From Mactra quadrangularis (taxonomy: Eukaryota > Mollusca > Bivalvia > Venerida > Mactridae), in the NCBI GenBank assembly GCA_025267735.1, contig CM046307.1, forward strand, positions 53,563,395 to 53,627,394: DNA of 64,000 bases. The letters are read 5' to 3'. The notes under the pieces were generated by a model, which ran no database searches, was not told where the DNA came from, and saw only the letters and a program-made list of their open reading frames with translations. Numbering within the stretch: the stretch's first letter is position 1; each line of letters begins with the position of its first letter. This document shows positions 1 through 12,300 of this stretch, piece after piece. The position numbers were made by a program, and so were the translations under genes.

Positions 1-355
1 GGGTCATGTAGGATAAAATAAAAATCAGTAGGTCAAAATATATTTTTTCAAACTAGAGTCTGCAATTCCTGACCACACAAAGATATGTACCTATAAGTTT
101 TCACTTGAGTCAGCTTCTTGGTACTGGGTAGTCTCAACAAATTGAGTAAAGCTTCTTGATCAATTCTAGATGTTGTGTCTGACTATTTACGCTGTGTATT
201 ATGGGTGACTTGCTATGCTAATTGATTATGTATTTGCGGTGGTATGCTCCTGGCAGCATGACTGAACAACAAATTTGACTATTTGTACTTCAAACAAAAT
301 TAACCCTACATAGCACAGAATATCTTTTTATGAATACTTTTTGTTGATATTTCAG
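1..355. other. Left-edge intron of PARS2
   Basis: AT-rich; no exon or repeat recognised. It ends with the acceptor TTTCAG at 350-355. Confidence 0.6.
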
Positions 356-3300
356 ATCCTAAAGAAGTTGACAGTAATAAAGTTAGTTGTCCTAAATGTA
401 AATCTCAGATGGAAAAGTCAAGTGGCATAGAGGTAAGTGTATATACTTATGTAGCCGGCCCAGCTAGCTCAGTCGGTAGTGCACAAGTCTACTGATCAAG
501 GGGTCATAGGTTTGATTCTCCGGCAGGGCATACTTACGTGGAGCTTGGTTATGAAATAATTTCTACGACCATTCTCCCTCCTACTACTGATTCTAAATCA
601 TGTAGGGCAGTAGTCAGTCACTGAGGAAAGTATGCACCTAGTAGTTGGTCAACAGCTAAATCCAGAGATTAAGCCTTTCCAGGAACAGTGAGTAGGTGGA
701 CTGACCACCGTGATATAACCTATACAATGTGTTGCTACGGCCTTAAACCAAACTACAACAAAAATATATATATACTTATGTTTCTAGTCTGTACTTAGAA
801 TCCTGTGATTGTTGGGACACACCTGAATCATTATTGAGAAAAACTGTAAAAGAGATATTTTCACATTTCTTCCGTGTTGAGTCAATGACCCTAGTTCAAT
901 TTATAATTTAGGTGTCAATATAGATGTATCTGGTCTGCACTTAGTGCCCTATGATTATTGGGACACTATTTGAATCATTTTAGAGATATGATGTATCAAA
1001 ATGTGAAAGAGATATTTTCTTTAATTATTGATCCTTGATCAATTGATTTTCTATTTTATTAGATTTATTTTACACCATTATCATCAATCGACCACACAGG
1101 TGATTTTTTTTAAATTGGATTATCATAGTTTCAGTCTAATAAATTATTTAGCTGCTCAGCTAGCTCAGTTGGTAGCATGCTAGTCTACTGATCAAGGGGT
1201 TGTGTGTTTGATTCCAGGATGGGGCATGCTTTCATGGAGTTTGGTCATGAAATTATTTCTACAGCCATTCTCCCTCCTACCAATGATTTTTATTATGTAT
1301 GGCAGTTGTCAGTCACTGACGAAAGTATGTGCTTAGTAGTTGGTTACCAGTTAAATCCAGAGAATTAGTCTTTTCTGGATTTAGCCTTTCCAGGAACAGT
1401 GAGTAGGTTGACTGACTGCTGTTATATGACCTATACAATGTTTTGCTACGATAAACACAACAAGAACAAAACAAATCTTAATTGAAATATGCTATGATGT
1501 AGTAACTGTTTTTCATGTTTTCTGTAATAAGGTTAGTGAAAGGTTACATGTAAATACAGATTTTACAATCACAAATTGTGATAAAACTTTCTTGGGAACT
1601 CAAATTTGTGTTAGAACAGGGCAGTTAAATGGGAATTCTAATGGAATCCGTAGCTAAGCACCACTGGGATTCCTTCTAAGTTTTGGTGATCCTCGCAATT
1701 CCGGGACACTGTTTGTGTCAAAACCTTTATTTGCATAAAAATTTAAGTATATTCCATAATTAGATAGTGCTGTGATGGCTCTTTGTTTTTATTGGGATTA
1801 ATGTTATTCAATTACTCATAAAAGCAGGATTTTTGTCCATAAACTTCTGGTGGATACTTTATTGTAAATGTATTAATTACATTTTTTTTAATTTTAGGTT
1901 GGTCATGCATTTTATCTGAGTACTAAATATTCAAGTGTGTTTAATGCTTATTACGGAAATAGATATAATGAGAGAGTGTAATGTATATTTTTTATGTATT
2001 TTTTGTTTTTTGTATGTTTTTTTCTATTTTGGATCTACAGTACAACCTCCCCTGAGCAACATCCACCGGGAGGGACTGAAGTGTGATGCTGTTTACAGGT
2101 TGTTGCTCTGCAGAGGTTAAATTCAATTAAAATTACACCATAGAGAAATATCAAAAACTGTTTTTGTGCATAGAATTTGTTCTGTAGAGGGCCCATCTGC
2201 AGAAGTTATACTGTAATGATATTTATAAGTTATCAGAATACATATTTTAAACGAGCTTTGATGCAATGGTTACCATGTTAGACTATTAATTGGTTGATGG
2301 TGTTTTGATTACTGGTTACAATTGACTTTTCTCAGTGCAGGAGAGTTTGTCATTCCTTGCATAAGTTGTTGCTAGTACTGGTGAAAGAACAAAATAAGAA
2401 AGCTTGTTGAGTAAGTCAGTGCTAGAATTCTGTAGTGATGTTAATTAAGAAATAATGTACAGTAGTCTATATTTTGCTGTATTGATGTAACCCAATTAAA
2501 ATCCTTGATCTGAACTAAGATTTGAACCCATGACCTCTCTAGTCGTTAATGGACACTAAGCCATACAAGCTAGCTTGAAAGCAAGGGAGTACAAGTACCA
2601 TTTTATACCTCTGCTAATTGCACTCCCTCCTTAACAGAATTTGTCCATGAATTCTTGGAGCTTGATTGTCTTTGGGACTGTCTGAGGGTGCAATCACACA
2701 ATTCCTAATGGGTTATTTACGTTGGGCCCCAAATATGACCTGATGAAAATCAATGATCCGAACTAAGATTAGAGTCATAAGCCGACACTCTGTTACATCG
2801 CTATGAAAGCTAGCTTGAAGATAAGGGATAAGTGCTGTATTATCCTCTGCTACATAGGCATTAGCTTTGATGTACAAATATTGAATAATGATTGGTTCTG
2901 TGCAAGCTATTTTATAAATGCATCAAACCAATGTCTATGATGTATTTTACTAATTATAAAAGAACTGCATATTATACAGTTAATATGGAAGATTAAAAAA
3001 ATTGACTATAAAGTTTTATAAATGAGAGAGTAAATTATCACATCTGTGTATGTCTTTAATATCGTAGTATAGAAGATGACACATTAATTATAGTGTGAAA
3101 TATTGAGTGGGAGCAGTGGTCCAGTGGTAGGATGCACACTTAGGGATAGTTAGGTCCTAGGTTCTTCATCCCTGCTAGGGGCACTGCTAATTACCTTGAG
3201 CAAGAAATTTACCTACAAATTACAATTGTTCCACTCCCACCAAGTCTAAATGGGTACTGTGAATGATCACTTGTCTAAAGAGATTTCAATGATCAGGGTG

Positions 3301-5894
3301 ATTGTACAAAATTGTAAAGTCGACTGAATATGTATATAGAAGCAGACTTTAAATTGCACTTTCACTTTTTAAATGGCAAGTGCCTATGTTTGATTTTAGC
3401 ATAGCTGGTAAGTTGAGGTAATTCATATCTCTTTTTTCTTGTAGATTAACAGAAATGGGTTGTTATGGTTTAGGAGTAAGTAGAATAGTTCAAGCAAGTG
3501 TAGAAGTTTTAAGTTCAGATAAATGTATAAGATGGCCATCATTAATAGCTCCATATCAAGTGTGTATATTACCTCAGATGGTAAGTTCTTGATGTAAATG
3601 TCCCAACTAGGCATTTTGTCAGCGTGTATAGTCATGCAATTTTCAAAATGTAGACAAATGGACTGTATCTGGTATTCAAATATTTGGGTTTTCCCTGCGG
3701 CACAAACAAACTCACCGTAACTATAGAAACATGTGTACTAAGAACAATGGGGTTTAATCTGTGTCTCAGGCTTTTCAGAAATAATGTGTGTAATTTTTGT
3801 TTGTACCACTTGTGCATGAATTGAAAAAACACATAAATTGGAGTTGAATGATTCAAATAGTGCATAAAATGACTATGTCAATATACAGTTCCCTCCAAAA
3901 GTTTGGAGACAAAAGAAATTAACTACAATTCTTGAATTTTGATGATTAGTTTTGCTGAATCATTTTACTTTAATATATTTAAGTATGGTTTGTGATAAAA
4001 AGAAAACAAATTTCATGAATACAACACATTTACAAAATTCAGCATCTGACCTAAAGCATCTCTCCTAAAGCCTCCAAAGTCATGTTCATTGTAATTATTT
4101 TCCATAACATAGCTTTTATGCTATTTTAGTATCAGTATAATGATAACCAAAACAATAATGCAAAAGTACAAAGCATTTCAAAATAAACAGTCACCAAATT
4201 TAGAAAAAAGCTATTCAGTAGGCCTACACTCTGAAAATGTCTCCAAACTTTTAGTGGGTACTGTATAGTCTCAAAATACTTACATTAATACTATTGTTTT
4301 ACAATCTTACAACCTTGGGAAGAGTACTGAGATTCAAGTTAATCCAATGAAAAGTTTTACTCGGGTAAGGTTGCTTATGATTTAACATTGAGCTGTGTTC
4401 CGGAATTCTGTACTTAATGAACAGCTTTTTTAACTCTACTACATGTATCCTCCTCCTAATATGAGAGTTCTTTTTTACAAAATGGCAGCTCTCAAGTTTA
4501 CCAAGTATGGAAAAGATGATTTGAAAAAACCGGATCAATAGCGCAGATGGAAGCGCGCCGGGATTTAGAATCTCGTGCCCGAGGGGGTAAGAGTTCGAAT
4601 CCCACCCGGGGAGGTTATACCCTTCCATTAAAATTTGACAATAATGTTGATTTTCCTCCATTGATTAGAAAATATGGAGAAGTTTCAGGCCTTGTGGAAG
4701 GATAGGTGAGTACTGGTTATAGACAATGGTCCAGGAAAGCTATTTTAGGTACGCTGGACGCCGTAAAATGACCTAAATTGTGTTGACATGGCATTAACTC
4801 CAATAATAAATAAATAGATGATTTGAAAGTAATTGAAATACTGTAAGGCAATTTTAAAATGGAACTATGTGGAGTTTAAGGTACATGTAGATGTTACTAT
4901 GGCAATAAAATGTGTTTTCTGCATGAAATGTGTACTCTACTCTCTGTCAAAGGGAATGAATTATGTATCCAGCAGATAAATGGTGTTGGAGTGTAAATGC
5001 CCTTGTTTTTAGATTACATTCTTTCCCTGTCAGTCTCATGCTTGTGTGTAATTCTAATTTCAGCAAGGTTTTGCATGTGAAGCATTTGTTGAACTATCTA
5101 ATGACTTATATGATAGACTGTCAAGTTTACGTAATCTTAAAAATGAAGTTGTCATAGATGATAGAGTTACAATGACTGTAGGTAAAAGAATCTATCAAGC
5201 TGATACTCAGGGTTATCCAAATATTGTAATAGTTGGTAGCAAGGTAAGACCTTTGTTTTTTTCATGGCGTTTCCCCATATTTAATATTTAATAGCAGACT
5301 GTAGCAAATCCTCATTTCAATCTGCCACAGACCCTAACATTAGGTCACTCATGTGCAATAAAAGGGATATTTACTACTTTATTCAATGTAGCGCCCATTA
5401 TGCATTAACAAGCTGACGATTTGCTGTTTTGTACAATTACAGTATATCTTATACGGCTTATGTTAAGGAATGTTCCCTTGTATTGCTTCTGTTTTTTGGA
5501 TACTCAGAGGGTTGGTGTTTCAAAGAAAGTATTTCTGCATATGGAAGAGCAAAAAAAGACAAGAAAGATAGAAAAGTGCAGTATGCAGTGCCCTGCTATT
5601 TTGCTTTAGAAATTTTCAATCGAGCATCTATTACATGATTGTATTTGCGAAGGAGTACTGCGTTGATGTTTAAAATACTTATTTTTTCTGTCCGAATATA
5701 AAACTATTTGTTTTGTAAAAACCATTTATGATTGTTTTTGTTGTTTTCAGTGTTTAGGTTTTTGTTTTTGTTGTTTTCAGTGTTTAGAAGAACCTAGATT
5801 ATATGAAGTGAAAACTCCAAAAATGTCATCAGAATCTGAATACCTCACAATTGATCAACTTATTGATAAATTTTCAAATATAGAAACTATTTAG
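356..5894 (+). CDS. PARS2: Mitochondrial prolyl-tRNA synthetase, C-terminal five exons (5' end outside window)
   Basis: Charges mitochondrial tRNA-Pro with proline in the mitochondrial matrix. Coding exons are 356-432, 1898-1977, 3445-3580, 5064-5243 and 5781-5894, each bounded by AG and GT, and the phases join without a break. The translation matches class II prolyl-tRNA synthetases of the PARS2 type: [20 protein letters not shown], then motif 3 region [11 protein letters not shown] (Arg is the ATP-contacting position), [12 protein letters not shown] leading into the anticodon-binding domain, and [14 protein letters not shown] plus [11 protein letters not shown] inside that domain. The stop TAG is at 5892-5894. 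Exon 1 starts with two bases of a split codon, so more exons lie to the left. The introns carry SINEs and MITEs. The final exon may instead begin at 5751 because its acceptor is duplicated. Product identification is firm; the N-terminal half is unseen. Confidence 0.93.
453..765 (+). mobile_element. tRNA-derived SINE, type 1 (PARS2 intron)
   Basis: A tRNA-like head with box A (TAGCTCAGTCGGTAG) and box B (GGTTTGATTCTCC) is followed by a body containing CATTCTCCCTCCTACTACTG and a tail with GTGTTGCTACGGCCTTAAAC, ending in an A-rich run. The layout resembles known bivalve SINEs; the exact family was not checked. Confidence 0.8.
1148..1475 (+). mobile_element. tRNA-derived SINE, type 1, second copy
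   Basis: Same order as the copy at 453: TCAGCTAGCTCAGTTGGTAG, CATTCTCCCTCCTACCAATG, CCTTTCCAGGAACAGTGAGT, then a decayed tail. Confidence 0.8.
2037..2214 (+). mobile_element. 178-bp MITE, family B copy 1
   Basis: Begins ACAGTACAACCTCCCCTGAG and ends GCAGAAGTTATACTGT, terminal inverted repeats beginning ACAGTAnAAC. It lies immediately after PARS2 exon 1898-1977, inside the intron. Confidence 0.75.
2485..2870 (-). mobile_element. SINE type 5, two partial reversed copies
   Basis: GAACTAAGATTTGAACCCAT with CATACAAGCTAGCTTGAAAG, and again GAACTAAGATTAGAGTCATA with ATGAAAGCTAGCTTGAAGAT, are complements of the type 5 head and upstream part, arranged in direct tandem. Confidence 0.5.
3108..3330 (+). 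mobile_element. tRNA-derived SINE, type 3
   Basis: Head AGCAGTGGTCCAGTGGTAGG, then TTGAGCAAGAAATTTACCTA, TCCACTCCCACCAAGTCTAA and TGGGTACTGTGAATGA. Shared with the copy at 18692. Confidence 0.75.
3885..4265 (+). mobile_element. Tc1/mariner-type MITE, family A copy 1 (PARS2 intron)
   Basis: Starts ACAGTTCCCTCCAAAAGTTT and ends AAACTTTTAGTGGGTACTGT, imperfect terminal inverted repeats of about 27 bases, with TA at both borders. There is no open frame. The interior (CATAACATAGCTTTTATGCT, CAAAATTCAGCATCTGACCT) is shared with four more copies. Confidence 0.85.
4534..4822 (+). mobile_element. tRNA-derived SINE, type 2 (PARS2 intron)
   Basis: Box A (ATAGCGCAGATGGAAGCGCG) and box B (GAGTTCGAATCCCACC) head, body with ATGGAGAAGTTTCAGGCCTT and TGGTTATAGACAATGGTCCA, tail ATGGCATTAACTCC followed by AATAAATAAAT. 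Confidence 0.8.
5244..5750 (+). other. Last PARS2 intron
   Basis: Runs from donor GTAAGA to the duplicated acceptor. Two overlapping short open frames at 5421-5638 have no family resemblance and no splice context; nothing else is seen. Confidence 0.6.
5732..5787 (+). repeat. 30-bp tandem duplication containing the splice acceptor of the last PARS2 exon
   Basis: The block TTGTTTTTGTTGTTTTCAG plus the first exon bases TGTTTA occurs at 5732-5756 and again at 5762-5786, exactly 30 bases apart. Both copies end in a good polypyrimidine-CAG acceptor. Use of the first would add ten in-frame codons with no stop. The upstream exon ends in phase 0, so both products are open. Confidence 0.85.
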
Positions 5895-5904
5895 TCTTTA
5901 TAAA

Positions 5905-5910
5905 AATAAA
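5905..5910 (+). terminator. Polyadenylation signal AATAAA of PARS2
   Basis: A canonical AATAAA begins 11 bases after the PARS2 stop codon. It implies a very short 3' UTR. No other hexamer is as close. Confidence 0.6.
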
Positions 5911-6067
5911 TATATTACTTTATGTAGTTAGTGCATTGTTATCATTTCTTATATATAAGGTGTATAAGAGTTAGCTTGTCTGTCCCTTTTACTTGTTCAT
6001 TTAACTTCTCAGCACTTATCATATGAATTGGATTCAAACTTTACTCTTAGACCAGGTATCTAGCAGG

Positions 6068-6503
6068 TAGGGGTGTAACAATACGGTAAAAACCATATTG
6101 CAATATGCAAAACCCGTATTGCATTATATTGCAATACGTTTCATGGTTTTTTTAGGTGACATGTGAAGCATGAATTTATGCATGTGCATTGCATTTCAAA
6201 TAATCTCTTATCCAAATATTTGAATGACTTGTGTAAAATGGATTTTTTATTATAAAATGCATATTTTGAAACGAACTTTCAACGAAAATTATTCTCTCAT
6301 TTGACGAAATGTTTAAAAGCAAAATCTAATATTTTCAACACATTTTTACATCTATTCAACTATTTAAATTTCATATTCTGACAAAAATAATCAGTATTTA
6401 ACATAACAACAAGAACCGGTTCACGAAAAAATAAACCGGTTAAAAACCGTCAGAATTCGTATTGCAGTATTAAATGGTTTATCGGTTAACTGTTACACCC
6501 CTA
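6068..6503. mobile_element. hAT-like MITE downstream of PARS2
   Basis: Inverted ends TAGGGGTGTAACA and TGTTACACCCCTA are flanked by near-identical 8-base direct repeats (CTAGCAGG, CTTGCAGG), the target-site size of hAT transposons. The interior has no open frame. Confidence 0.75.
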
Positions 6504-6639
6504 CTTGCAGGCATGACCATTGTCTGCTCATTTTCTCAGCACCTATAATACGACATGGATTCAAACTTCTTGACAAAAACCTGTTGGGGGTATTCATCAC
6601 ATTCAGTGTTAGGTCTAGTTTATCTTGCAACAGGTTTGT

Positions 6640-6925
6640 GGAATCTAGGCTGTACACAGGATTTTGAATCTAGTGTCCAGCAGGGGTTACTGATTCGAGC
6701 CACACCTGAGATTAATATACCCTCACATGAAAATTGAACATTAATGATGTATTAACTCGCCATTTACAGGATATGTGGAGAAGTTGTCTGTCTTGTTGAA
6801 GGGTGTGTCCTGGTTATAGACAAGTTTAGGAAAGCTGGCTTAGCTGATGAGCTGGCTGTTGTAAAATGATCATAATTTGTGTTGATACATATACATGTAT
6901 AGCATTGTTCCTAACCAAAGTAAAG
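6640..6925 (+). mobile_element. SINE type 2, degenerate copy
   Basis: Box B is decayed (CTGATTCGAGCC). The body AGGATATGTGGAGAAGTTGT and TGGTTATAGACAAGTTTAGG and the tail TGTGTTGATACA are recognisable. A short open frame at 6555 overlaps it and is not a gene. Confidence 0.6.
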
Positions 6926-7067
6926 TTGAATACTCTTAATTCATCTTTCTGCTGGTATGTCATGACTTGAATTGGAGATTTATGATGAAGGATGCTTTCA
7001 CAATAAAATGCTATAAAAAATACGATGAAAATTTATATTAAAACAAACCATGATGTACTTGTAAGGT

Positions 7068-7480
7068 AGTTCTTGGCCACAGTCGAAAGTACAAGCTTTG
7101 TACTGGTTAAAAGCTCGCTTCAAGTAGTCTTAGCTTCTCCAGGGACAATAACTAGGTCAACTGATCCATTTGGAACTCCTCGGCCATTCAATGGGAATAA
7201 CTAGTTATTCATTCAATGAATGGTTGGCGTGTTCGGAATGTCAACTGATCATAACAATATTACTGCAAAATATTTGAAATATGGCATAGGAGGACAAATA
7301 TTTATTAATAACAACTACATGAGATAGTATTATGGAATGTTTTATTTTAAAAATGACAGGATTTATAAACTTAATAAACTATGTACAGTTTTATACAGAT
7401 AATTAGTCTTTCCAGGAATGGTGAGTTGGTTGACTGACCTCTATTATGTGACCTACAAAATGTGTCGCTACTTCATTATA
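7068..7480 (+). mobile_element. Broken SINE type 1 remains
   Basis: Two pieces of the type 1 body and tail: 7120-7170 (TCTCCAGGGACAATAACTAG) and 7400-7480 (CTTTCCAGGAATGGTGAGTT to TGTGTCGCTAC). A palindrome-like stretch around 7175-7235 and AT-rich DNA separate them. Confidence 0.5.
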
Positions 7481-7572
7481 CTCGACCAAAGAAAAGTATC
7501 ATTTTGATTATAGGTGTCCTTGGTGAAATATTCCAAAAACTTTAAGGAAAGAATTCCTAACCATCCTCTTGA

Positions 7573-7823
7573 GTATTGTTCATTTTTTCTCAACTGTCAA
7601 AACATGAATAATTTCACGGTGAATGCGTTTATTAAAATCATTGTTGTAATACATCCATGAGTTTCTGAAAGTGTGTATTATGATCGAGTAGAGCTGTTTA
7701 TGCCCTATGATATGTTTTCGTCAAGATATTTTTAATAACAATTAAGCCGCCAGTACAAAAACAATGCATTCAGTCACCGTGTAATTATTCAAGCTTTGAC
7801 AGTTGAGAAAAAACGAACAATAC
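7573..7823. mobile_element. 251-bp MITE just downstream of the uncharacterised gene's stop codon
   Basis: Inverted ends GTATTGTTC and GAACAATAC extend as an imperfect arm of about 55 bases (TTCTCAACTGTCAAA with TTTGACAGTTGAGAA). It starts 46 bases beyond the stop at 7869, so it probably lies in, or ends, the 3' UTR. Confidence 0.7.
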
Positions 7824-7868
7824 AAATAATGTGAATGACAATTAACTTTAACTAGATAAATTTCTATG

Positions 7869-9359
7869 TCATGTTTTCCACATTGTTTGCATTCTTCTGA
7901 ATTCTTTACCAATTTCTTTAGGCCTATTCTTATAAAATTGGCTAAATGCTTCTTTCAATTTTTTCTGTGTTTGTACATCTTCGTCAACATATTGTCTTGG
8001 TCTGAAAAACCGAGTAATATATAGTTGAATTTTATTATTTCTTTATCTTTTCAACATACATTGAATAACACATGACTATGTCCATATCTTTTTATCATTA
8101 AATGGACAAAATTACTTTTATAATTTAGAAATGTATACATGTGTATTGTGTTGAGAATCAATCATGCAGACCTAAATCATATCAATAATTATAAGAATAT
8201 CCCTAAAACTTTGAATTTGAAAAAAAAAATTTTGTTTTGTAAAATTGTATTCATTAACAACTTAGAAAATGAAAATAGTTCAATGATCATGCAGATTGAA
8301 GGAATAAGTCAATAAAAGAGTAAGACACTATTGACTTTGGCACATACAAAATGACGTCAAATTCTGTTTTAAAAATCTGATTTTTAGTAGGCCAACCATT
8401 AATGAAAACACGATGATTAAAGTTCTATTAATATAAATTCACAAACATATATGTTTACAAATTTCTTGATGCTATGGTCATTTGGATGCAGAACCAGTAA
8501 ATAATTATTCTTTTTTTGAAAATTTTATGACTTGATTTGTGAGTTATGGACTTATTCCATTATACATCAATTTTTTACAATTTATGATGTAATCTGATAA
8601 CTTAGTATAAAATTATAACATATTATTTCCTTACCCTTTATCAGAGCTACATTTCATACCATAATTCTTTGATAGTGATCCAACCGAACTCTGTTAATAT
8701 AAAATATAGTCATAGAAAATTTTTAAGCTCAATATATATTATATGTACATGTATATCCACAGGCAGTCGGCACTGGCAGCGGCCTGTGTGTATATCCATG
8801 GGTGAAACTTTTCAGGACTGGCCCTGAAGTTAAATATTTTGTGTGACCTAAGAAAGCTACTGGTATTCAGAAATATCAGGATTTTGAAGGATTGAACTAT
8901 CACCCATGTATATCTGACATGTGACATGAACAATAAGGTTTTACAATTTTTCTCTATATACAGTAAAAAAGAAAACCTGTGCAGGCATTAATCATACAAG
9001 TTTGTATTTTTAAACCATCGTAAATTTTTGTACAATCTGAGAATGATCCACAATTGAAAGATTGAAAATTGAAAAAAATATATTCAGCTTTTATGCGTTG
9101 AAAACAAAAACAAGTCATCAACATGTAAATTTTCTTACAATGAAGGGAGGTAATACAGGATATACTATTTTTTATTCTATTATCTCCCTTTAGTATTTTC
9201 TAGAAATAAAGATAGGAATACAATGCATTAGAAAAAAGACATATTAATACATACAGAAGTACTTCCACTGCTTTGTTTGCTACTAACAATTACAGTCATA
9301 TTTCTCATTAGTGGATGTCGTGTTTGGTTAGGTCGGAAAGGCGGAGGTCCCAATGTAGG
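7869..9359 (-). CDS. Three 3'-terminal exons of the uncharacterised gene
   Basis: These exons are short. 9255-9359 codes 35 residues (PTLGPPPFRPNQTRHPLM and a Ser-rich end), phase 0 to 0. 8635-8690 codes 18 residues plus two bases (SSVGSLSKNYGMKCSSDK). 7869-8001 completes a glycine codon and codes PRQYVDEDVQTQKKLKEAFS onward to the stop. Acceptors are CTAACAG, TTAACAG and TTTTTCAG; donors are GTATGT and GTAAGG. Agreement of three independent phases makes chance unlikely. Confidence 0.8.
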
Positions 9360-12300
9360 CTGTTAGAAAATATAGAGAAATAAAAGGAGGAAGGTGAGTC
9401 ACAATGTAGGTGAGTTATATATAACAACATGTTAATATAGTGAAAAAGGTAAATAAGGTATAATGCTTAGTTCGACACTAACAGGACTCAAGGATCCCAA
9501 AAGCTCGACAGGAACCCCAGTAATTCTCAGCTAGGGATTACATCAGGATGCCTGAACATTGCGATGAATTTGTTCACTTGTATCCATAATTTTGTCTTTT
9601 ATTGAGGGAATTCTTTATGTTAAGATCAGGAATCTCTGAGTAACTGACTAGGGATTCCTGTGGGATCCCTGGTAAGTTCAGTTAGTGCCAAACCCTGGCA
9701 TAATGTTTATATATTCAAGGCTTATTGTTTTTGCATACACTTCATAAAGGCTGATTAAATGTTTCCCAGTTAGAAATATCAAAATCAACCATGCAAATTT
9801 GTAGATATTGAAATCAATATTCTTCTGTGCTTTTAATTGAAATGTTATTTTGTAGTGAAAATGTAATGTAAAAACATGTAATGTAACATCATCTTAAAGA
9901 TAAATGACATCATTTTGGAGGAGAATTGAAGTAACATGATTAGTATATTTTTTTTAAATGCCAACCAAAACACAGAAAATCCATGATGAAAGAAACAGAA
10001 TATTTGTCAATTTTGGAAGATCTTATTACTTCAACTTAACTACCTAGGCAAGTATAAAATCAAGATCAACTATTTTAAATGAAAATGAACATGTTTAATT
10101 GAAAAAATGGTGATCAAAACATGATGAAAGAAACAGAATATTTGTCAATTTTAGAATAACACTTAAATACCCAGGCAAGTTAACATTTTAATTCATGAGC
10201 ATCTATTCTAAATGAACAGAAACATCATTATTAATTGTAAAAAAACAGTGTTCAACATAAGGTTTACACCATTCCTTCCTTTTTTGAACTTTTTCAAACC
10301 ATTTCATCAGCCTTCATTAAACTAATGCAAAATGTAATAACATCTCAATTCCTGTAGATATATATAAATCAGTTTTTGATGACGTACCCTACATACTAAA
10401 TGATTAATGATATAATTGTAATGTTTATAATCCTTAATATGATAAAAATGTTATTATTTTTCAATTAAAATACATATAGTATGATACAGTAAAAGTTGGA
10501 AAGCCAACTTGATTCACTTGGTTGTTCGAACATTTTACTTGGAACCAAACTATTTGCCTATTTATGCAAAACTTGTAAGAAACTTACTTGTAGACTTACA
10601 AAAAAATGTATGTTACAGTGAATTTCACACAAAAAAATCTTCTTAAAAATACTAAATATACAAAATACTTCAATTATCCATTTGGAAAACATAATATCCT
10701 ATCATTGTTCCGTTGGCACCATGCAAAAACACAATCATACAACGTTTTAATAATTTCTCATGCTTTTGTCGGAGAATGATTACCCAAAGACATGAATTAT
10801 AGTTTTTGATGGACCATAACCTCGCAGCCAACCTTCGCCACTTCATATTGTATCTTTGCTTGATATGAAATTGGCTCCTTACAATGACACAATTACAAAA
10901 TATTATCACCAAAATGAAAACATTCATTTTAACTCATTAATTAACTAGCTAATTAATCTATGTTAATGTTAGCTACAATTTATTTCTCTGGTATGTTAAA
11001 GTTCTCATATTCCTATTGGTGTTATTGTTACGTTATATCATCCAACCTCACAATTTCAACAGAAAACACAAGTTGATCCATTTGATCAGAATTACAACAG
11101 TTATTTTTCATCAATTATAAAACAGGTATCTTAAACTTTCAATTATATTGAAAACATTTTTTTAAATAATCAGCAATACCACTGCTGTTTCAGACTGAAT
11201 CATAGCCCAAAGTAGGAGGCATTTAGGACAAAGATTCTTGCTCAAAATGACGAATAAGGACAGACTTTAGGCCATTATTTGGGTTTTGATAATCCAATGA
11301 TTACCATTCCAGCTTTGTTGCTTCCACTATGGTGTACATCATACGATGTTTAAAGCGGAATGGAATCAATAATGATAAGTATCCCACAATGTATGTCATA
11401 CTGGTTTGAAAACTGTACGAATAAAACTATCAACATTAATGAGCTTACGGCAGTTTTCTGTTCGCCCCTTGAATGATAAACTACTATACCAGTAAATGTT
11501 GTAGGGTTGTTATATAGTGCATTAGTTGGAGAAAAAATGGAGAGATGTATATTCAGTGGTATAAAATGTGTGCAATGATTGGATGGATAAGAAAATGGGT
11601 GCTTTTAAATTACTTATTTTGGTTTTATTAAGCTACCTAGGTAACTAATATTGGTATTATTTTAAAGCAAATAAAAATGCTTCTGAAAAGAAGAAAAATG
11701 AGCTAACAATCATGCTCTTAGCTTAAAAAAGCCTAAGTACAATATATTTCTTCTGGTACAATGTTTCTTAATAGTGCAAGGAGCATTTGGGTGATAAAGC
11801 TGGCAAATTAAAATACATGGGAGGCATTTAAAACACAATGGCTGCACATTTAAGGACTACTATAATTGGTAAAATGGTAAAATGTTAGACAATTAAAAGT
11901 TGACATTTATTTTTCCATGTTAAAATACCATGTATTAAAACAATACATTAACATGTATATACCTGCCATGCTCTCAAGAACATCTGCTGTGAATACTAAA
12001 GAAATATCTAAGAATTAAATTATTATTAATTCAGTAATCATTATACATTGAAATAATTTTAACAAAATTCACACCAGGACATGAAAATCTGTTTTAGCCA
12101 ATTGCTATTCATAGGTAATGTATACAATTAAATGTTATACAGGCGACATACATAAAAATTCGTAAATTGTATCATTCTCCACGCCTCTTCTCAAGCATTT
12201 GTATATTATATGAACGAAAACTTTAGTCAAACTGAGTAAAATGCAGACTATAGAGTTGTTGCTCTCTTCTTTCAAAGGCATATTTGAGTAGGGAACAGAC

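Noticed and set aside
453..540. tRNA gene suggested by boxes A and B (also at 4534, 18692, 23625, 31063 and 37732)
   Set aside because: Each is the head of a longer repeat with a shared body and tail, and acceptor stems do not pair; they are SINEs.
10670..10927. 85-residue minus-strand open frame
   Set aside because: It contains a fragment of the 50.2-kb repeat family and has no splice or domain support.
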